Assembly (NCBI GenBank): GCA_016712505.1 | Contig: JADJQY010000017.1 | Span: forward strand, 34,858 to 98,857 | Direction of reading: 5' to 3' | Length of the DNA stretch: 64,000 bases | From: Candidatus Eiseniibacteriota bacterium | GTDB lineage: Bacteria; Eisenbacteria; RBG-16-71-46; CAIMUX01 | Part shown: piece after piece, positions 1 through 14,146 of the stretch | Position numbering within the stretch: position 1 is the stretch's first letter | How the letters are laid out: each line of letters starts with the position of its first letter | Notes under the pieces: model-generated | What the model was told of the DNA's origin: nothing | The model's input: only the letters and a program-made list of their open reading frames with translations | Databases searched by the model: none | Translations under genes and position numbers: made by a program

Positions 1-36
1 CAGATGCGCAATCACCTCCACAAGCTGAGCATGTAG
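1..36 (+). CDS. 3' end of an upstream gene (partial)
   Basis: The first frame reads eleven codons (QMRNHLHKLSM) and then TAG at 34-36, ending 18 bases before arsS. This looks like the tail of a gene that begins outside the window and is probably co-transcribed with arsS. Eleven residues are too few to name a family. arsS neighbours in other genomes are often arsenic methyltransferase or peroxidase-like genes, but nothing here proves that. Confidence 0.35.
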   Translation, partial: QMRNHLHKLSM

Positions 37-54
37 CCCCGGGGCGCGGAGACG

Positions 55-1098
55 ATGGCGGAACCAACCCTGAACAAACTGCGCGTGCCGCTGGCCGATC
101 CCAAGGTCCAGCTCCGGCAGCTCCACGCCCTGGCGATCGAGCGGAGCTTCGAAGCCCAGGTCGCCGGCGCCGGTCACCCGGAGCTGCGAGCCGACGGGAT
201 CCAGGTGCTGCAGATCAACGTGGGCAAGCGCTGCAACCAGGTCTGCCACCACTGCCACGTCGACGCCGGGCCGGATCGCCGGGAGGTGATGTCGGCCGAG
301 ACGGTCGATCACTGCTTGCGGGTGCTGGCCCAGACCGACATCCCCACCCTCGACATCACCGGCGGCGCGCCAGAGCTGCACCCGGAGTTCCGTCGGATGG
401 TGCGTGAGGCCCGGGCACTTGGCCGGCAGGTGATGGACCGCTGCAACTTGACGATTCTGCTTCTCCCGAACTACAGCGACCTCCCGGAGTTCCTGGCCGA
501 GAACCAGGTCGAGGTGATCGCCTCGCTCCCCTACTACCTGCCGAAGCAGACCGACGCGCAGCGCGGCGAGGGGGTCTTCGACGGGTCGATCGAGGCGCTC
601 CGACGGCTGAACGACCTGGGCTACGGAGTCCCTGGCTCGGGACTCAAGCTCGACCTGGTGACCAACCCAGTCGGGGCCTTTCTCCCCGCCAAGCAGTCCC
701 AGCTGGAGGCGGAGTGGCGACGCGAACTCGCGCGGAGGCACGGGGTCACCTTCAACTCGCTCTATACCATCACCAATATGCCGATCAGCCGCTTCCTCGA
801 GTTCCTCCTGCGGAGCGGCAACCTCGAAACCTACATGCAGAAGCTGGTGCAGGCCTTCAATCCGGCGGCGGTCAACGGGCTGATGTGCCGCACCACTCTC
901 TCGGTCGGCTGGGACGGCACCCTCTACGACTGCGATTTCAACCAGATGCTCGAGTTGACCGTCGATCACGGCGGCCCGCGCCACATCCGCGACTTCCAGA
1001 TCGCTCCCCTCGCGCGTCGCCAGATCGTGACCGCCCCGCACTGCTTCGGCTGTACGGCCGGCGCGGGCTCCTCCTGCGGGGGTGCCCTGGCCGACTGA
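55..1098 (+). CDS. arsS: arsenosugar biosynthesis radical SAM protein ArsS
   Basis: 347 aa. Radical SAM enzyme of the ArsS family, which is proposed to use the 5'-deoxyadenosyl moiety of SAM to build dimethylarsinoyl-ribosides (arsenosugars) from methylated arsenic. The CxxxCxxC iron-sulfur motif is at C60/C64/C67 (CNQVCHHC), followed by a glycine-rich DITGGAPEL segment. The C-terminal half carries the extra cysteines typical of the family (GLMCRT, YDCDFNQ, and CFGCTAGAGSSCGG at the end). The length is normal. A GGAG lies 4-5 bases before the ATG. It is followed after about 120 bases by an ArsR-type regulator in the same orientation, consistent with an arsenic-responsive locus. No ArsM is visible in the window. 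Confidence 0.9.
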   Translation: MAEPTLNKLRVPLADPKVQLRQLHALAIERSFEAQVAGAGHPELRADGIQVLQINVGKRCNQVCHHCHVDAGPDRREVMSAETVDHCLRVLAQTDIPTLDITGGAPELHPEFRRMVREARALGRQVMDRCNLTILLLPNYSDLPEFLAENQVEVIASLPYYLPKQTDAQRGEGVFDGSIEALRRLNDLGYGVPGSGLKLDLVTNPVGAFLPAKQSQLEAEWRRELARRHGVTFNSLYTITNMPISRFLEFLLRSGNLETYMQKLVQAFNPAAVNGLMCRTTLSVGWDGTLYDCDFNQMLELTVDHGGPRHIRDFQIAPLARRQIVTAPHCFGCTAGAGSSCGGALAD

Positions 1099-1146
1099 TC
1101 CGGTACTTTCCCCTTGCCCGCCCTCTTCTCGTTCGCTTAATTTGAT

Positions 1147-1162
1147 CATCATCTAATTGATG
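1147..1162. promoter_or_regulatory. candidate ArsR-type operator
   Basis: A perfect inverted repeat CATCA-N6-TGATG sits in an unusually AT-rich patch between arsS and the ArsR gene, about 56 bases before the regulator's ATG. A direct repeat GATGTTG (1159-1165 and 1169-1175) overlaps it. ArsR-family repressors often bind such dyads to control their own gene. The pairing is seen in the sequence; the function is inferred. Confidence 0.4.
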
Positions 1163-1217
1163 TTGGTCGATGTTGACTTGGTACAACCGGCCCCAGGGAG
1201 GGCGGAAGGAGGCAGGA

Positions 1218-1847
1218 ATGGAGGCGATCTCGCCGATCGAACAGGTGGTCACGGGATTCAAGGCGCTGGCCGACCCGGTCCGGCTGCGCCTGCTCGGACT
1301 CCTGGCGGAACGCGAACGGAGCGGTCAGGAGCTGGCCGGGCTGCTCGGGGTCTCGGCCCCCACGGTCTCGCATCACCTGAAGCTGCTCAAGGGGTGCGGA
1401 TTCGTGCTCGAGACCCGGCATGCCCCCTACACCTACTTCGCCCTCGACCCCAAGGCGCTGCAGTCCCTGGTCGAATCGGTGAGCCGTCGGGAGAAGGTGC
1501 AGCAGTGGGGGGCGGAGGAGGAGATCGAGTCGGACATCCGTCGTGTGCTGAACGCCTTCTTCGAGGGGCCGCGACTCAAGTCGATCCCGGCCCAGCGGCG
1601 GAAGAAGGAGATCGTCTTCGAGGAACTTCTCCGCCGCCTGCCGCGGAAGAGCGAGTACACCGAGCAGGAGCTGTCGCTCTGGTTGAAGGCGATCCACGAG
1701 GACTTCTGCACCATCCGGCGCGAGTTCCTGATCGGGGGCTACATGATCCGGGAGGCGGGCATCTTCCGACTGACCGAGAAGGGGCGCGAGATCGCCCGCA
1801 GTCGGCGCGGCGCGACGCCCCGCGCCGGGCGCGAAGGGAGCGAGTAG
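1218..1847 (+). CDS. ArsR-family regulator with C-terminal DUF2087 domain
   Basis: 209 aa. The N-terminal winged helix (about residues 5-85) reads LADPVRLRLLGLLAERERS, then LLGVSAPTVSHHLKLLKGCG, the classic ArsR recognition helix. The C-terminal part (about 110-195) matches DUF2087: LNAFFEGPRLKSIPAQRRKK...FEELLRRLP, then TEQELSLWLKAIHEDFCTIRREFL. The ATG at 1218 was chosen because AAGGAGG (1206-1212) lies just upstream; an in-frame start at 1170 has no such site. The classic ELCVCDL arsenic-binding box is absent, and the few cysteines are scattered, so the signal sensed is uncertain. It probably regulates itself, arsS and/or the exporter that starts one base after its stop. Confidence 0.85.
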   Translation: MEAISPIEQVVTGFKALADPVRLRLLGLLAERERSGQELAGLLGVSAPTVSHHLKLLKGCGFVLETRHAPYTYFALDPKALQSLVESVSRREKVQQWGAEEEIESDIRRVLNAFFEGPRLKSIPAQRRKKEIVFEELLRRLPRKSEYTEQELSLWLKAIHEDFCTIRREFLIGGYMIREAGIFRLTEKGREIARSRRGATPRAGREGSE

Positions 1848-1848
1848 G

Positions 1849-3114
1849 GTGTCGTCCGTAGGCGAGGTAGGGGGAGTCCAACCGACCGGTCCGAGGGACG
1901 AGGTCACCCGCGTCCACGAAGAGCGGGTGGCCTTCGTGCTCGAGATGGCGCGCGCGCTGCACGCCTACGGCACTCCGGCCCATCGTCTGGAGGAGACGCT
2001 GACTCTGGTCGCCGACCAGTTGGGCCTCGAGGGGCAGTTCTTCTCCACCCCGACCTCGATCTTCTCGTCCTTCGGGACGCTGGTCACCCAACGGACGCAT
2101 CTCCTGCGGGTGGAGCCGGGAGCACCCGATCTGGGTCGCCTCGGGCGGGTGGACGAAGTGATGCAGGAAGTGATCGCACGGCGCCTTTCCCCCGCCGAAG
2201 GGGTGCGCGAAATCCAAGCAATCGAGCGGGCGCCGGACCGCTTCGCCGGCCCGGCTCGTGTCGTGGCGTATGGACTCGCCTCGGGCGCGGCGGCGATCTT
2301 CTTCGGCGGCAACCTGCGGGGGTGGGCGGTCGCCGCGCTGCTCGGCGTGCTGGTCGGTCTGGTCGAGCGCCTCGCAGTGCGGCACCGGGCCTGGAATCGG
2401 GTCGAGACCCCGCTGGCCGCGTTTACTGCCGGGGCGGTGGCGACGCTGCTCGGGATCACCTGGGGCGGCTTCTCGGTCTCGACCGCGATTCTCTCCGGCC
2501 TGATCGTGCTCCTGCCCGGGATGATGCTCACCACGGCCATGACCGAACTCTCCACCCGGCACCTTGCCTCGGGGACCGCACGCCTCACCGGCGCCTTCTC
2601 GGTCTTCCTCGGGCTCGGCTTCGGCGTCGCGCTCGGCACTCGCCTGATCGTCGCGGTGCTCGGCCCGGCGCCACTCGTGGCCACGCCCGATCTCCCCTGG
2701 TACTGGGAGTGGATCGCGGTCGTGATCTCCTCGGTGTCGTACCTCGCCCTGCTCAAGGCGGAGCCACGCGACTTCCCCGGGATCGTGCTCGCGGGGGCGT
2801 TGGCCCTGGCCGGATCGCGCGCCGGATCGGCCTTCTTCGGCCCCGAACTTGGTGTGATGCTCGGCGCGCTGACCGTCGGTCTCGGAGCGAATCTCTATGC
2901 GCGCTTCGCCGGACGCCCGGCCACGATTCCGACCGTGCCGGGTGTGCTCATCCTGGTGCCAGGGAGCGTCGGCTTTCGCAGCGTGGCCGACTTGCTCGAT
3001 CGCGAGGTGATCACCGGGGTCGAGACCGCGTTCCGCATGATCCTGATGGCGGTCGCCCTCGCGGCCGGCCTTCTCCTCGCGCGGGTGATCTCGCCCGAGC
3101 GACGGATGCGCTGA
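1849..3114 (+). CDS. threonine/serine exporter family protein (ThrE-like, fused halves)
   Basis: 421 aa membrane protein. It starts with GTG almost touching the ArsR stop codon, so the two are probably translationally coupled. The N-terminal soluble part has VAFVLEMARALHAYGTPAHRLE, the signature of the ThrE/DUF1212 family. It is followed by about five hydrophobic segments and a second group of membrane spans matching the DUF3815 half (PGVLILVPGSVGFRSV near residue 365). ThrE of Corynebacterium exports threonine and serine by proton antiport; in two-gene bacteria the halves are separate and here they are fused. The link to arsenic is only by position, and the real substrate may differ. Confidence 0.85.
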   Translation: MSSVGEVGGVQPTGPRDEVTRVHEERVAFVLEMARALHAYGTPAHRLEETLTLVADQLGLEGQFFSTPTSIFSSFGTLVTQRTHLLRVEPGAPDLGRLGRVDEVMQEVIARRLSPAEGVREIQAIERAPDRFAGPARVVAYGLASGAAAIFFGGNLRGWAVAALLGVLVGLVERLAVRHRAWNRVETPLAAFTAGAVATLLGITWGGFSVSTAILSGLIVLLPGMMLTTAMTELSTRHLASGTARLTGAFSVFLGLGFGVALGTRLIVAVLGPAPLVATPDLPWYWEWIAVVISSVSYLALLKAEPRDFPGIVLAGALALAGSRAGSAFFGPELGVMLGALTVGLGANLYARFAGRPATIPTVPGVLILVPGSVGFRSVADLLDREVITGVETAFRMILMAVALAAGLLLARVISPERRMR

Positions 3115-3142
3115 CTGCGCGCGCTTCCGCCCTTCCCGCGGG

Positions 3143-3691
3143 TCAGGAGCGCACGCGGTTGTACCGTCCGTCGAACACTACCGACCAGGTGGTCCCCCGA
3201 TCGGTGGAGGTCTCCCAGACTTGCCGCACCAGATCGGGTCCCTGGGGCGTCCAGGTGATGCGGTTGATCACCTCGGCCCCGGTTGCGGTTCGCGTCGCCC
3301 CGCTGAGCCGCATCTCCCCCGCGTCGAAGCGCCCGGCGAGCAGCAGCGCGCCGCCACGCGAGTCGATCCAGGTCTGGTGCCACTGCTGGTCGGAGGGATC
3401 GAAGTAGTTGAAACTGCGGCCGGTCATCCCCCGTGCGCCCATCCAGTGCTCCTCCAGACCACAGCCGTCCAAGGTAGGAGTGATCCGATTGGTCCCTGCC
3501 AGGCTGCCATCGGGCAGTTCCACGCGCCAGTCGCCGATCCAGAAGTCGAATTGCCGACGCTCCGGCGAGGCACAAGGGGAATCGAGGCTGAGAGGAGCGC
3601 TCGTCTCGCTGGAAGTCTCCGCGAGCGAGATCAAGGGGGAGCCCAGCAGCGCCAGCAGCGGCAACACCCATGACGGAAAGCGATCGAGCAT
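3143..3691 (-). CDS. secreted DUF1579-like protein
   Basis: 182 aa. The start at 3691 is preferred because an AGGAGG lies 6 bases upstream and the protein then begins with a clean signal peptide (MLDRFPSWVLPLLALLGSP...AET). A longer in-frame start at 3730 lacks this. The mature part has FDFWIGDWRVELPDG and regularly spaced W/Y strands (FNYFDPSDQQWHQTWIDSRGG), resembling small beta-barrel DUF1579-type proteins of unknown role. It is convergent with the ThrE-like gene and lies downstream of acs on the same strand with about a 100-base gap. No enzyme function can be assigned. Confidence 0.7.
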   Translation of the reverse strand: MLDRFPSWVLPLLALLGSPLISLAETSSETSAPLSLDSPCASPERRQFDFWIGDWRVELPDGSLAGTNRITPTLDGCGLEEHWMGARGMTGRSFNYFDPSDQQWHQTWIDSRGGALLLAGRFDAGEMRLSGATRTATGAEVINRITWTPQGPDLVRQVWETSTDRGTTWSVVFDGRYNRVRS

Positions 3692-3788
3692 GGAGCCTCC
3701 TCGGTTCGTGCACCCGACGGTCGGCTCCACTCTAGTGACCGGGCCGCCGGAGACCCCATCCCCAGTGCGGGGGATCGGCGGCCGGCCG

Positions 3789-5789
<2,001 letters not shown>

Positions 5790-5879
5790 GTGCCTCTCCC
5801 TCGTCCCGGTACTCCGCGACGCAACCCTGCGCCGCTCCCGTCTCAGGAGACGAATCGTAAACCGGGAGGCCGGAGGCGT

Positions 5880-7436
5880 CTAGTTGATCGGCGGTCGGCC
5901 GGCGCGCCAGGCGGCAAGGTCGCGAGACAGGCACTGCTCCTGGGTCAATGGGGCTGCGCCCCCGGACGCCAGACGGGCGCGCTCGACCTCGCGCAGCGCG
6001 GGGAGGGGACTTTGTCCGGTGCGCGCCAGGCGGGTGACGCGGCGAGACGCGTCCGGCACGTGACGTTCGACCTCCCAGGTGCGGTCAGCGTTACCGTCCC
6101 AGAGCCAGGTGTCGAAGACGCCGTCCTGGTCGCGGTCTTCCGTGCGCAGGATCTCGTCGGTCCGTCCGTCTCCGTTGGCGTCGTGTTCGATCTGCCCCCA
6201 ATCGGCGCCCCAGAGGTGGACCCGGCCGTCGATCTCCGAGTGGTAGAGCGCGCCGGAACCGCTGGCGTCGCGGTCGAGCTCGTACCGCTTGTCGTGGAGC
6301 GCGCACGGGGGACCGCCCACTACCTGGAAACCGGGGACCTCCTCGGCGATGATCCCCTCCCAGCGGTCGTGTGCCTCCGGGTCACCGGGGTCGACATTGC
6401 GGTCGTTCTCGTCGAAGCAGAGGAGGAACTTCTCCCACCGCGCCTCGGCCACGAAATCGCGCGCCTGGGTGTAGTCGACCAGGGTGATCCGATTGCTCAT
6501 CGGATCGTCCGCCCCGCAGTTCGGATCGCCCGGACGGAGAAACAGCGTGTCGCAGCGGGCGGCGGGGGCGACGACGCGACCGACCCCGATCACCGCCAGA
6601 TCGTAGTCGTAGGGACTCGCCTGGGGATTGGAGGCGGAGGGACGTCCGGCATCGTGGTCGAGATCCCAGCTCCAACGAAACGAGGTGACCCGCGTGGTCT
6701 CTCCCGAGATCCGGAGCACCTCGTCGGTGAACCCGTCCTGGTCGTGGTCATAGAAGCAGAAGGGGTTCTCCTCGAAGGAGAGCCAGCGGCGGGTGGTCTC
6801 GTCGTACTGGGCCGCGGTGAAGAAGCCGTTGCAGGAGTAGTCGCAGTCCCACTGGTTGTGCTTCTGCTCATACTGCCCGTGGGTCAGGGCGAAGAAGCGG
6901 CCGTCGTCGTCATACTGCTCGAAGAGGAGCAGCGCGAGGCGCGCGTGATGGAGCATCCCGCCGTGCACCCCGTAGAGCACCTGTCGTTCGGCCTTGCCGT
7001 CTCCGTCCAGGTCCTGGTAGTCGACGATCCGCTCGACCGTGCCGTCGTCGTCGAGATCGTAGAGCCGCACGTCGTCGACCGTGTCGGCCCGCGCGCTCTT
7101 CTGCCCGGCGGCGCGCCCTTCCTTCAAGGTGATGAGCAGGTCGGCACCGGCTCGTTGCAGGTAGAGGTCCGGGCCGGCGCCCGGCACCCGGCGGCGCTCT
7201 CCCGGCTCGAGGCGCCGCTCGGCCCCCGAGCTGGCGAGAACGCGTTCGACCACCGGGACGAAGCCGAGGACGCAGAGCCGCTCCCAGTTGCTGGCCCGCA
7301 GATCCGATGCCTCGTCTTGGGCACTGGCCGGTTCCGGCGCAGGGCCGGCGACCAGCACGAGCGCGGCAATCGCGGCCGACACCACTCCGGCCAGGGTTCG
7401 AGCCCGACACTCGGTCCGGATCGGATCTGCTCTCAC
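5880..7436 (-). CDS. secreted protein with DxDxDG calcium-binding-like repeats
   Basis: 518 aa from a GTG at 7436, chosen because it gives a signal peptide (residues 1-39, ending EPASA-Q); farther upstream the frame is antisense to uvrA. The mature protein holds at least five EF-hand/FG-GAP-like Asp loops: DLDDDGTVE, DLDGDGKAE, DHDQDGFTDE, DANGDGRTDE and DRDQDGVFD. Paired cysteines (CDYSCNG, CDTLF...CGADD) suggest an oxidising, extracytoplasmic location. Such loops bind calcium in thrombospondin type 3-like and VCBS/FG-GAP proteins. The family is not recognised. It is divergent from uvrA with 90 bases between the starts, and its stop is 90 bases upstream of the acs start. Confidence 0.65.
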   Translation of the reverse strand: MRADPIRTECRARTLAGVVSAAIAALVLVAGPAPEPASAQDEASDLRASNWERLCVLGFVPVVERVLASSGAERRLEPGERRRVPGAGPDLYLQRAGADLLITLKEGRAAGQKSARADTVDDVRLYDLDDDGTVERIVDYQDLDGDGKAERQVLYGVHGGMLHHARLALLLFEQYDDDGRFFALTHGQYEQKHNQWDCDYSCNGFFTAAQYDETTRRWLSFEENPFCFYDHDQDGFTDEVLRISGETTRVTSFRWSWDLDHDAGRPSASNPQASPYDYDLAVIGVGRVVAPAARCDTLFLRPGDPNCGADDPMSNRITLVDYTQARDFVAEARWEKFLLCFDENDRNVDPGDPEAHDRWEGIIAEEVPGFQVVGGPPCALHDKRYELDRDASGSGALYHSEIDGRVHLWGADWGQIEHDANGDGRTDEILRTEDRDQDGVFDTWLWDGNADRTWEVERHVPDASRRVTRLARTGQSPLPALREVERARLASGGAAPLTQEQCLSRDLAAWRAGRPPIN

Positions 7437-7526
7437 GTCGCGACAGTCTCCCTTCGCCTGGAGTATGTTCCGCCCTTCCCACGACCTGTGGATCGCTGGA
7501 ACCGACGACCCCGAAGAGCAGGCAGC

Positions 7527-10421
<2,895 letters not shown>

Positions 10422-10438
10422 CGCCGGTCCCTCCGGCG
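10422..10438. terminator. candidate bidirectional terminator hairpin
   Basis: CGCCGG-TCCCT-CCGGCG forms a 6-bp stem with a 5-base loop and fills exactly the 17 bases between two convergent stop codons (uvrA and the permease/peptidase gene). There is no T-run on either strand, so termination is inferred from position and fold only. Confidence 0.4.
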
Positions 10439-13400
10439 CTAGAGCGCGGCCTTGGCCACCTTCCGGTTCAGCATGAGGACACGCGCATCCGGATCGACCA
10501 GGATGGCCTCCGGCTTGAACCTCGAGGCGAGCGTCACGGTCTGCTCCTCCGCCGGCCCGAGCACCAGCGAAGCGCGAATCTCCTGATAGCTGCCCTGGTC
10601 TCCCCCGCTGGCCGAGGAGTCGGCGGGAGCCGCAGCTTCCTTGTCCTTCCGGAATCGTTCGCCCAGGGTCGCCGCGACCTCGATCGGCATCCGCGCCGTC
10701 CCGATGTTCCGGACCACACAGGTGGTCGTCCAGGTACCCTCGCTTTCGGTGGTCTTCGGGTCGCGCAGCCGGTACTCGGGCACGTTGACCTCGAAGTACC
10801 ACTGCTTGACGAACAGATCGAACGCCTCCCGATCGGGGGCATACTCCCGCAGGGTCAGGACCAGGTCCTCCAGCAGCGGGTAGTCCGGGCCATTCCCGAA
10901 GCGGCGCATGAACTCCTGCAGTCCGGCGAGGCAGGCCTCGCGCCCCATCAGGTCGTAGAGCATCCACATCACCCAGCCGCCCTTGTCGTAGGTGACCGTG
11001 GTGTCCCCGGGCTTCGAACCGTCGATCTTGATCAGCGGCCGCTCCGAGTCGGCCTGTCGCGAGTCGCCGTAGCGATCCTCGATCCCGAGGAGGAACTGGA
11101 TCCGCGCCTGCTCTCCCAGCACCTGCTGCTGCAGGAGTGCCGTCGAGAAGTGCGACATCCCTTCCGAGAGGATATCGCCCCCGGGTCCGCGTCCGGGGGT
11201 CAAGAGGTTCCCCCACCACTGGTGCGCCGCCTCGTGGGCGGTCACCAGGAAGGCGACGTTTCCGCGATCGTCGCTCTTGGTCAGGAAGCCGATCGACTCC
11301 GAGAAGGTGATGTTGGTCGGGAACCCCTGGGCATAGGAGGCCAGCGCGGGGAACTCCGACAGCTTCAGCTCCTGCCAGGGGAAGGGCCGGAACCACTCGG
11401 AGTAGTACTTGCGCGCCGCATCCAGCGCCCGCGACATCTCCTCGATGTTGTAGGGGTGCTTCGGGTCGTAGTAGATCGCGGTTCCCTCGCCCCGCTTCAC
11501 CGCCCACTTGCCGGCCACCACGTTCCAGAAGCGAACGGGGAAATCGCTCTCCCAGGTCATGGTCCGGAGGCCACCGCTCGTCTCATCCGCGGTGAGCACG
11601 CCGACCGAGTTGTAGGTCAGCTCCGCCGGTCCGGTCACCTTGATCCGCGTGCGGTACGGTGTATCCCCGCCGAAAGCCGGGGGCAGCACTTCCTTCCAGT
11701 GATCGTCCGGATAGACCCGCGGCTCGTAGCGGTTCTTGTCGGTCACGCCGATGGCCTCGTTGTATCCAACCACCGGCGCGAAGGTCGCTCCACCGATGTA
11801 GGTGAGCACCGCTGCCTCCGGCAGGATGAACTCGCTCATCCCCCGGCCGTTGCGGGTGTTGCCTCGCGGCCAGCGCCCCGCATTGCTGAAACCGAGGACC
11901 AGACTGTCGCCGGGAGCGAGCGGCGGATCCGGCTTGATCACGAAGAGGCTGGTCCGGTCCTCCGGAGTGTAGGGCGAGCCGTTGAGGCTCCACTCACAGC
12001 TATCCCAGTGCAACCCGCCGGTCACGGCGAAGCGGGCGAGCGGTTTCTCGGTCCGATTCACCAGGTGGAACTCCCCGCGGCAGCGGAAGGCATGGTGCTT
12101 CGGCTCGAGCGTGAGGTCGATGTCGGCGAAGCTCATGCTCGGAATCGGCGCGTCCTTCCAGGTCGCAAGATTCTGCACCCAGTGCTCGCGTTCCGTTTTC
12201 TCCGCCCCCTTTCCCTGAAAGCCGCCCCGCACCAGCGCCACCAGGGCGATCACGCAGACGATCGGCACCACGAGATACGGAGCGAGCCGCAGCGCGCCCC
12301 GCCAGAAGGGACCGGGGCGGAGGTTCTGCAGCACGCGGGTGGCGTCGCTGTCCCGTCGGGGAAACGCTCGCACCGTGACCGCGGTGAAGAGCACCGTCAG
12401 GGCGAGGGCGCCGAAGCGGTTCCAGAGATAGGCCTGCCGGTCGAGCGGCAGCGGGGCGATGTCGCTCCAGAATGCGGTGTCCCACAGGTTCCAGTTCGAG
12501 GCCCAGTTGATCTTCCCGGTCATCTGGAGCGCGAAGGTCAGCATCAGGACTCCGAAGCCGACGGCATAGACGGTATAGCGGTTCCGGGTGAGGGCGTAGA
12601 GCGCGCCGACGAACGAACTCCAGAGGAGAAAGGTCGGCAACAGGAGCACTCCCCAGAGGAGGACGAAGGGTCCGATCTCGAGCGGCACCTTCCCCTGGAC
12701 GAGGAGTGCGATCACACAACCCAGGAACGAAGCGAGCACCACCACGAAGCCGACCATGCTGTTGGCCAGCGCCTTCCCGAAGAGGATCGAGGCGGTGGGC
12801 ACCGGAGTGGAGAAGTAGATGCCGCTGAGCTGCGCCCCATCTTCGCGCCGCAGCGATTCCACGGTGTAGAAGAGCAGCAGCAGGGAGACCAGGAACGTGA
12901 TGGTGTTCATCGAGCGCGCCGCCACCGTCCCGGCAGTGATCAGGAGCGGGGTGTCGAAGGCGCCGACGGCGACCAGGTTGCCTCCGAGGATCTGGAGCAG
13001 GATGATCGGCGCGAAGAGGTAGAGGCCGGGGCTGCTCCAGAGTTCCTGCCACTCGAAGCGCAGCACGCTCGCGATTCCGCTCATCAGACGCGGCGGGGTC
13101 GATCGCATGGCGAGCGCGCTGAGCGGCCGACCGGCCAGACTGGCGATCCCGGCCGAGGTCGCTGCGGTGATCCCTGCCGTGGTTCCTGCCATGGCCCCGG
13201 ACGTGGCCGCCGCCTCCTCGGACGACCCCCCTGCCCGGCGGGCCTGCTTCGCCGCCGCGCGCTCCGCGGCGCGCATCGCCTGAGGAGTGCTCCGACCGCG
13301 GATGTTGGCCGCGAGGTGGGCCTGTGCCCAGACCACGGCCGCCGCCCCGACGAGGAGTCCGATCAGCCGGTTGAGCAGGAAGACCCCGTCGAGTCCGACC

Positions 13401-14146
13401 GGCTGAAGGTTGTAGTGCTCCACCCCTCGATCGACCTTGAGCCAGGTCTCATTGATCCACCGAAACGCTCCGGGTTCAATCACTTGGAGGATCCGGTTCA
13501 TCTGGTGGTTCAACCAGTAGGGCGACCACTCCCAGAGGAAGAAGGCGTCGACCATCAAGAGGGCGACCGGGAAGAGAAAGACCAGGATTGGGCGCCTCGA
13601 GATCGCCCCGATGGCAAACGACACCCCACTCACGAAGAACAGTGTGGGCAGCCCGAAGAGGAGCGCCGGCTTCACGTAGTTCAGGAGCTGGAATGGTCCG
13701 CGGATATCCTCCGCCTCTGCGTTCGGCAGCACGTGGTTGAAGACGGCGAGCAGCAGTGCGTTGGCGAGCAGGACGACGGCGCCGGTGGTGATCGCAGCGG
13801 CGAACTTCCCGAACACGTACTCGTCGGTCCGGAGCGGGGTCGAGTGCAGCACCTCTCCCACCTTGATCTCGAAGTCGCGTACCAGCGCGGTCCCGGACAG
13901 GACCGCGATGAAGAAAGCATCGAGGATCAGCACCGTCATGGCAAAGAACTGGGAGATGGCGAACTCGGAGGTAAACCAGGCCTTCTGCCCGCCGACCGCA
14001 CTGTCGCCCGAGGCGATCCGCACGTGTCCGGTCGAGAGACCCCAGGAGAGGAAGCCGAGCACCAGGAGCCAGACCCAGAAGATCGGTCGGGTGAGGTTCT
14101 CCTTCATCTCCCCGGCGAAGACGACCAGGAAGCGCTTCGGGTTCAT
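10439..14146 (-). CDS. ABC transporter permease fused to M1-family aminopeptidase
   Basis: 1235 aa fusion. The N-terminal ~620 residues are ABC-2-type permease with two sets of about six membrane spans. The first set includes VRDFEIKVGEVLHSTPLRTDEYVFGK; the second begins near residue 365 and has YTVESLRREDGAQLSGIYFSTP. The C-terminal ~550 residues are an M1/gluzincin metallopeptidase with HEAAHQWWGN (H971-E972, H975) and the third zinc ligand in LSEGMSHF (E995), one residue more than the usual 18-residue spacing, plus TYDKGGWVMWML. This architecture is known in Bacteroidota, Gemmatimonadota and relatives, where the peptidase faces the periplasm. Its 5' end overlaps the ATPase gene by 4 bases (ATGA), so the two form one transporter. 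The substrate is unknown. Confidence 0.9.
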   Translation of the reverse strand: MNPKRFLVVFAGEMKENLTRPIFWVWLLVLGFLSWGLSTGHVRIASGDSAVGGQKAWFTSEFAISQFFAMTVLILDAFFIAVLSGTALVRDFEIKVGEVLHSTPLRTDEYVFGKFAAAITTGAVVLLANALLLAVFNHVLPNAEAEDIRGPFQLLNYVKPALLFGLPTLFFVSGVSFAIGAISRRPILVFLFPVALLMVDAFFLWEWSPYWLNHQMNRILQVIEPGAFRWINETWLKVDRGVEHYNLQPVGLDGVFLLNRLIGLLVGAAAVVWAQAHLAANIRGRSTPQAMRAAERAAAKQARRAGGSSEEAAATSGAMAGTTAGITAATSAGIASLAGRPLSALAMRSTPPRLMSGIASVLRFEWQELWSSPGLYLFAPIILLQILGGNLVAVGAFDTPLLITAGTVAARSMNTITFLVSLLLLFYTVESLRREDGAQLSGIYFSTPVPTASILFGKALANSMVGFVVVLASFLGCVIALLVQGKVPLEIGPFVLLWGVLLLPTFLLWSSFVGALYALTRNRYTVYAVGFGVLMLTFALQMTGKINWASNWNLWDTAFWSDIAPLPLDRQAYLWNRFGALALTVLFTAVTVRAFPRRDSDATRVLQNLRPGPFWRGALRLAPYLVVPIVCVIALVALVRGGFQGKGAEKTEREHWVQNLATWKDAPIPSMSFADIDLTLEPKHHAFRCRGEFHLVNRTEKPLARFAVTGGLHWDSCEWSLNGSPYTPEDRTSLFVIKPDPPLAPGDSLVLGFSNAGRWPRGNTRNGRGMSEFILPEAAVLTYIGGATFAPVVGYNEAIGVTDKNRYEPRVYPDDHWKEVLPPAFGGDTPYRTRIKVTGPAELTYNSVGVLTADETSGGLRTMTWESDFPVRFWNVVAGKWAVKRGEGTAIYYDPKHPYNIEEMSRALDAARKYYSEWFRPFPWQELKLSEFPALASYAQGFPTNITFSESIGFLTKSDDRGNVAFLVTAHEAAHQWWGNLLTPGRGPGGDILSEGMSHFSTALLQQQVLGEQARIQFLLGIEDRYGDSRQADSERPLIKIDGSKPGDTTVTYDKGGWVMWMLYDLMGREACLAGLQEFMRRFGNGPDYPLLEDLVLTLREYAPDREAFDLFVKQWYFEVNVPEYRLRDPKTTESEGTWTTTCVVRNIGTARMPIEVAATLGERFRKDKEAAAPADSSASGGDQGSYQEIRASLVLGPAEEQTVTLASRFKPEAILVDPDARVLMLNRKVAKAAL

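Noticed and set aside
7437..7526. SOS box upstream of uvrA
   Set aside because: Neither the CTGT-N8-ACAG nor the GAAC-N4-GTTC pattern was seen in the 90-base gap.
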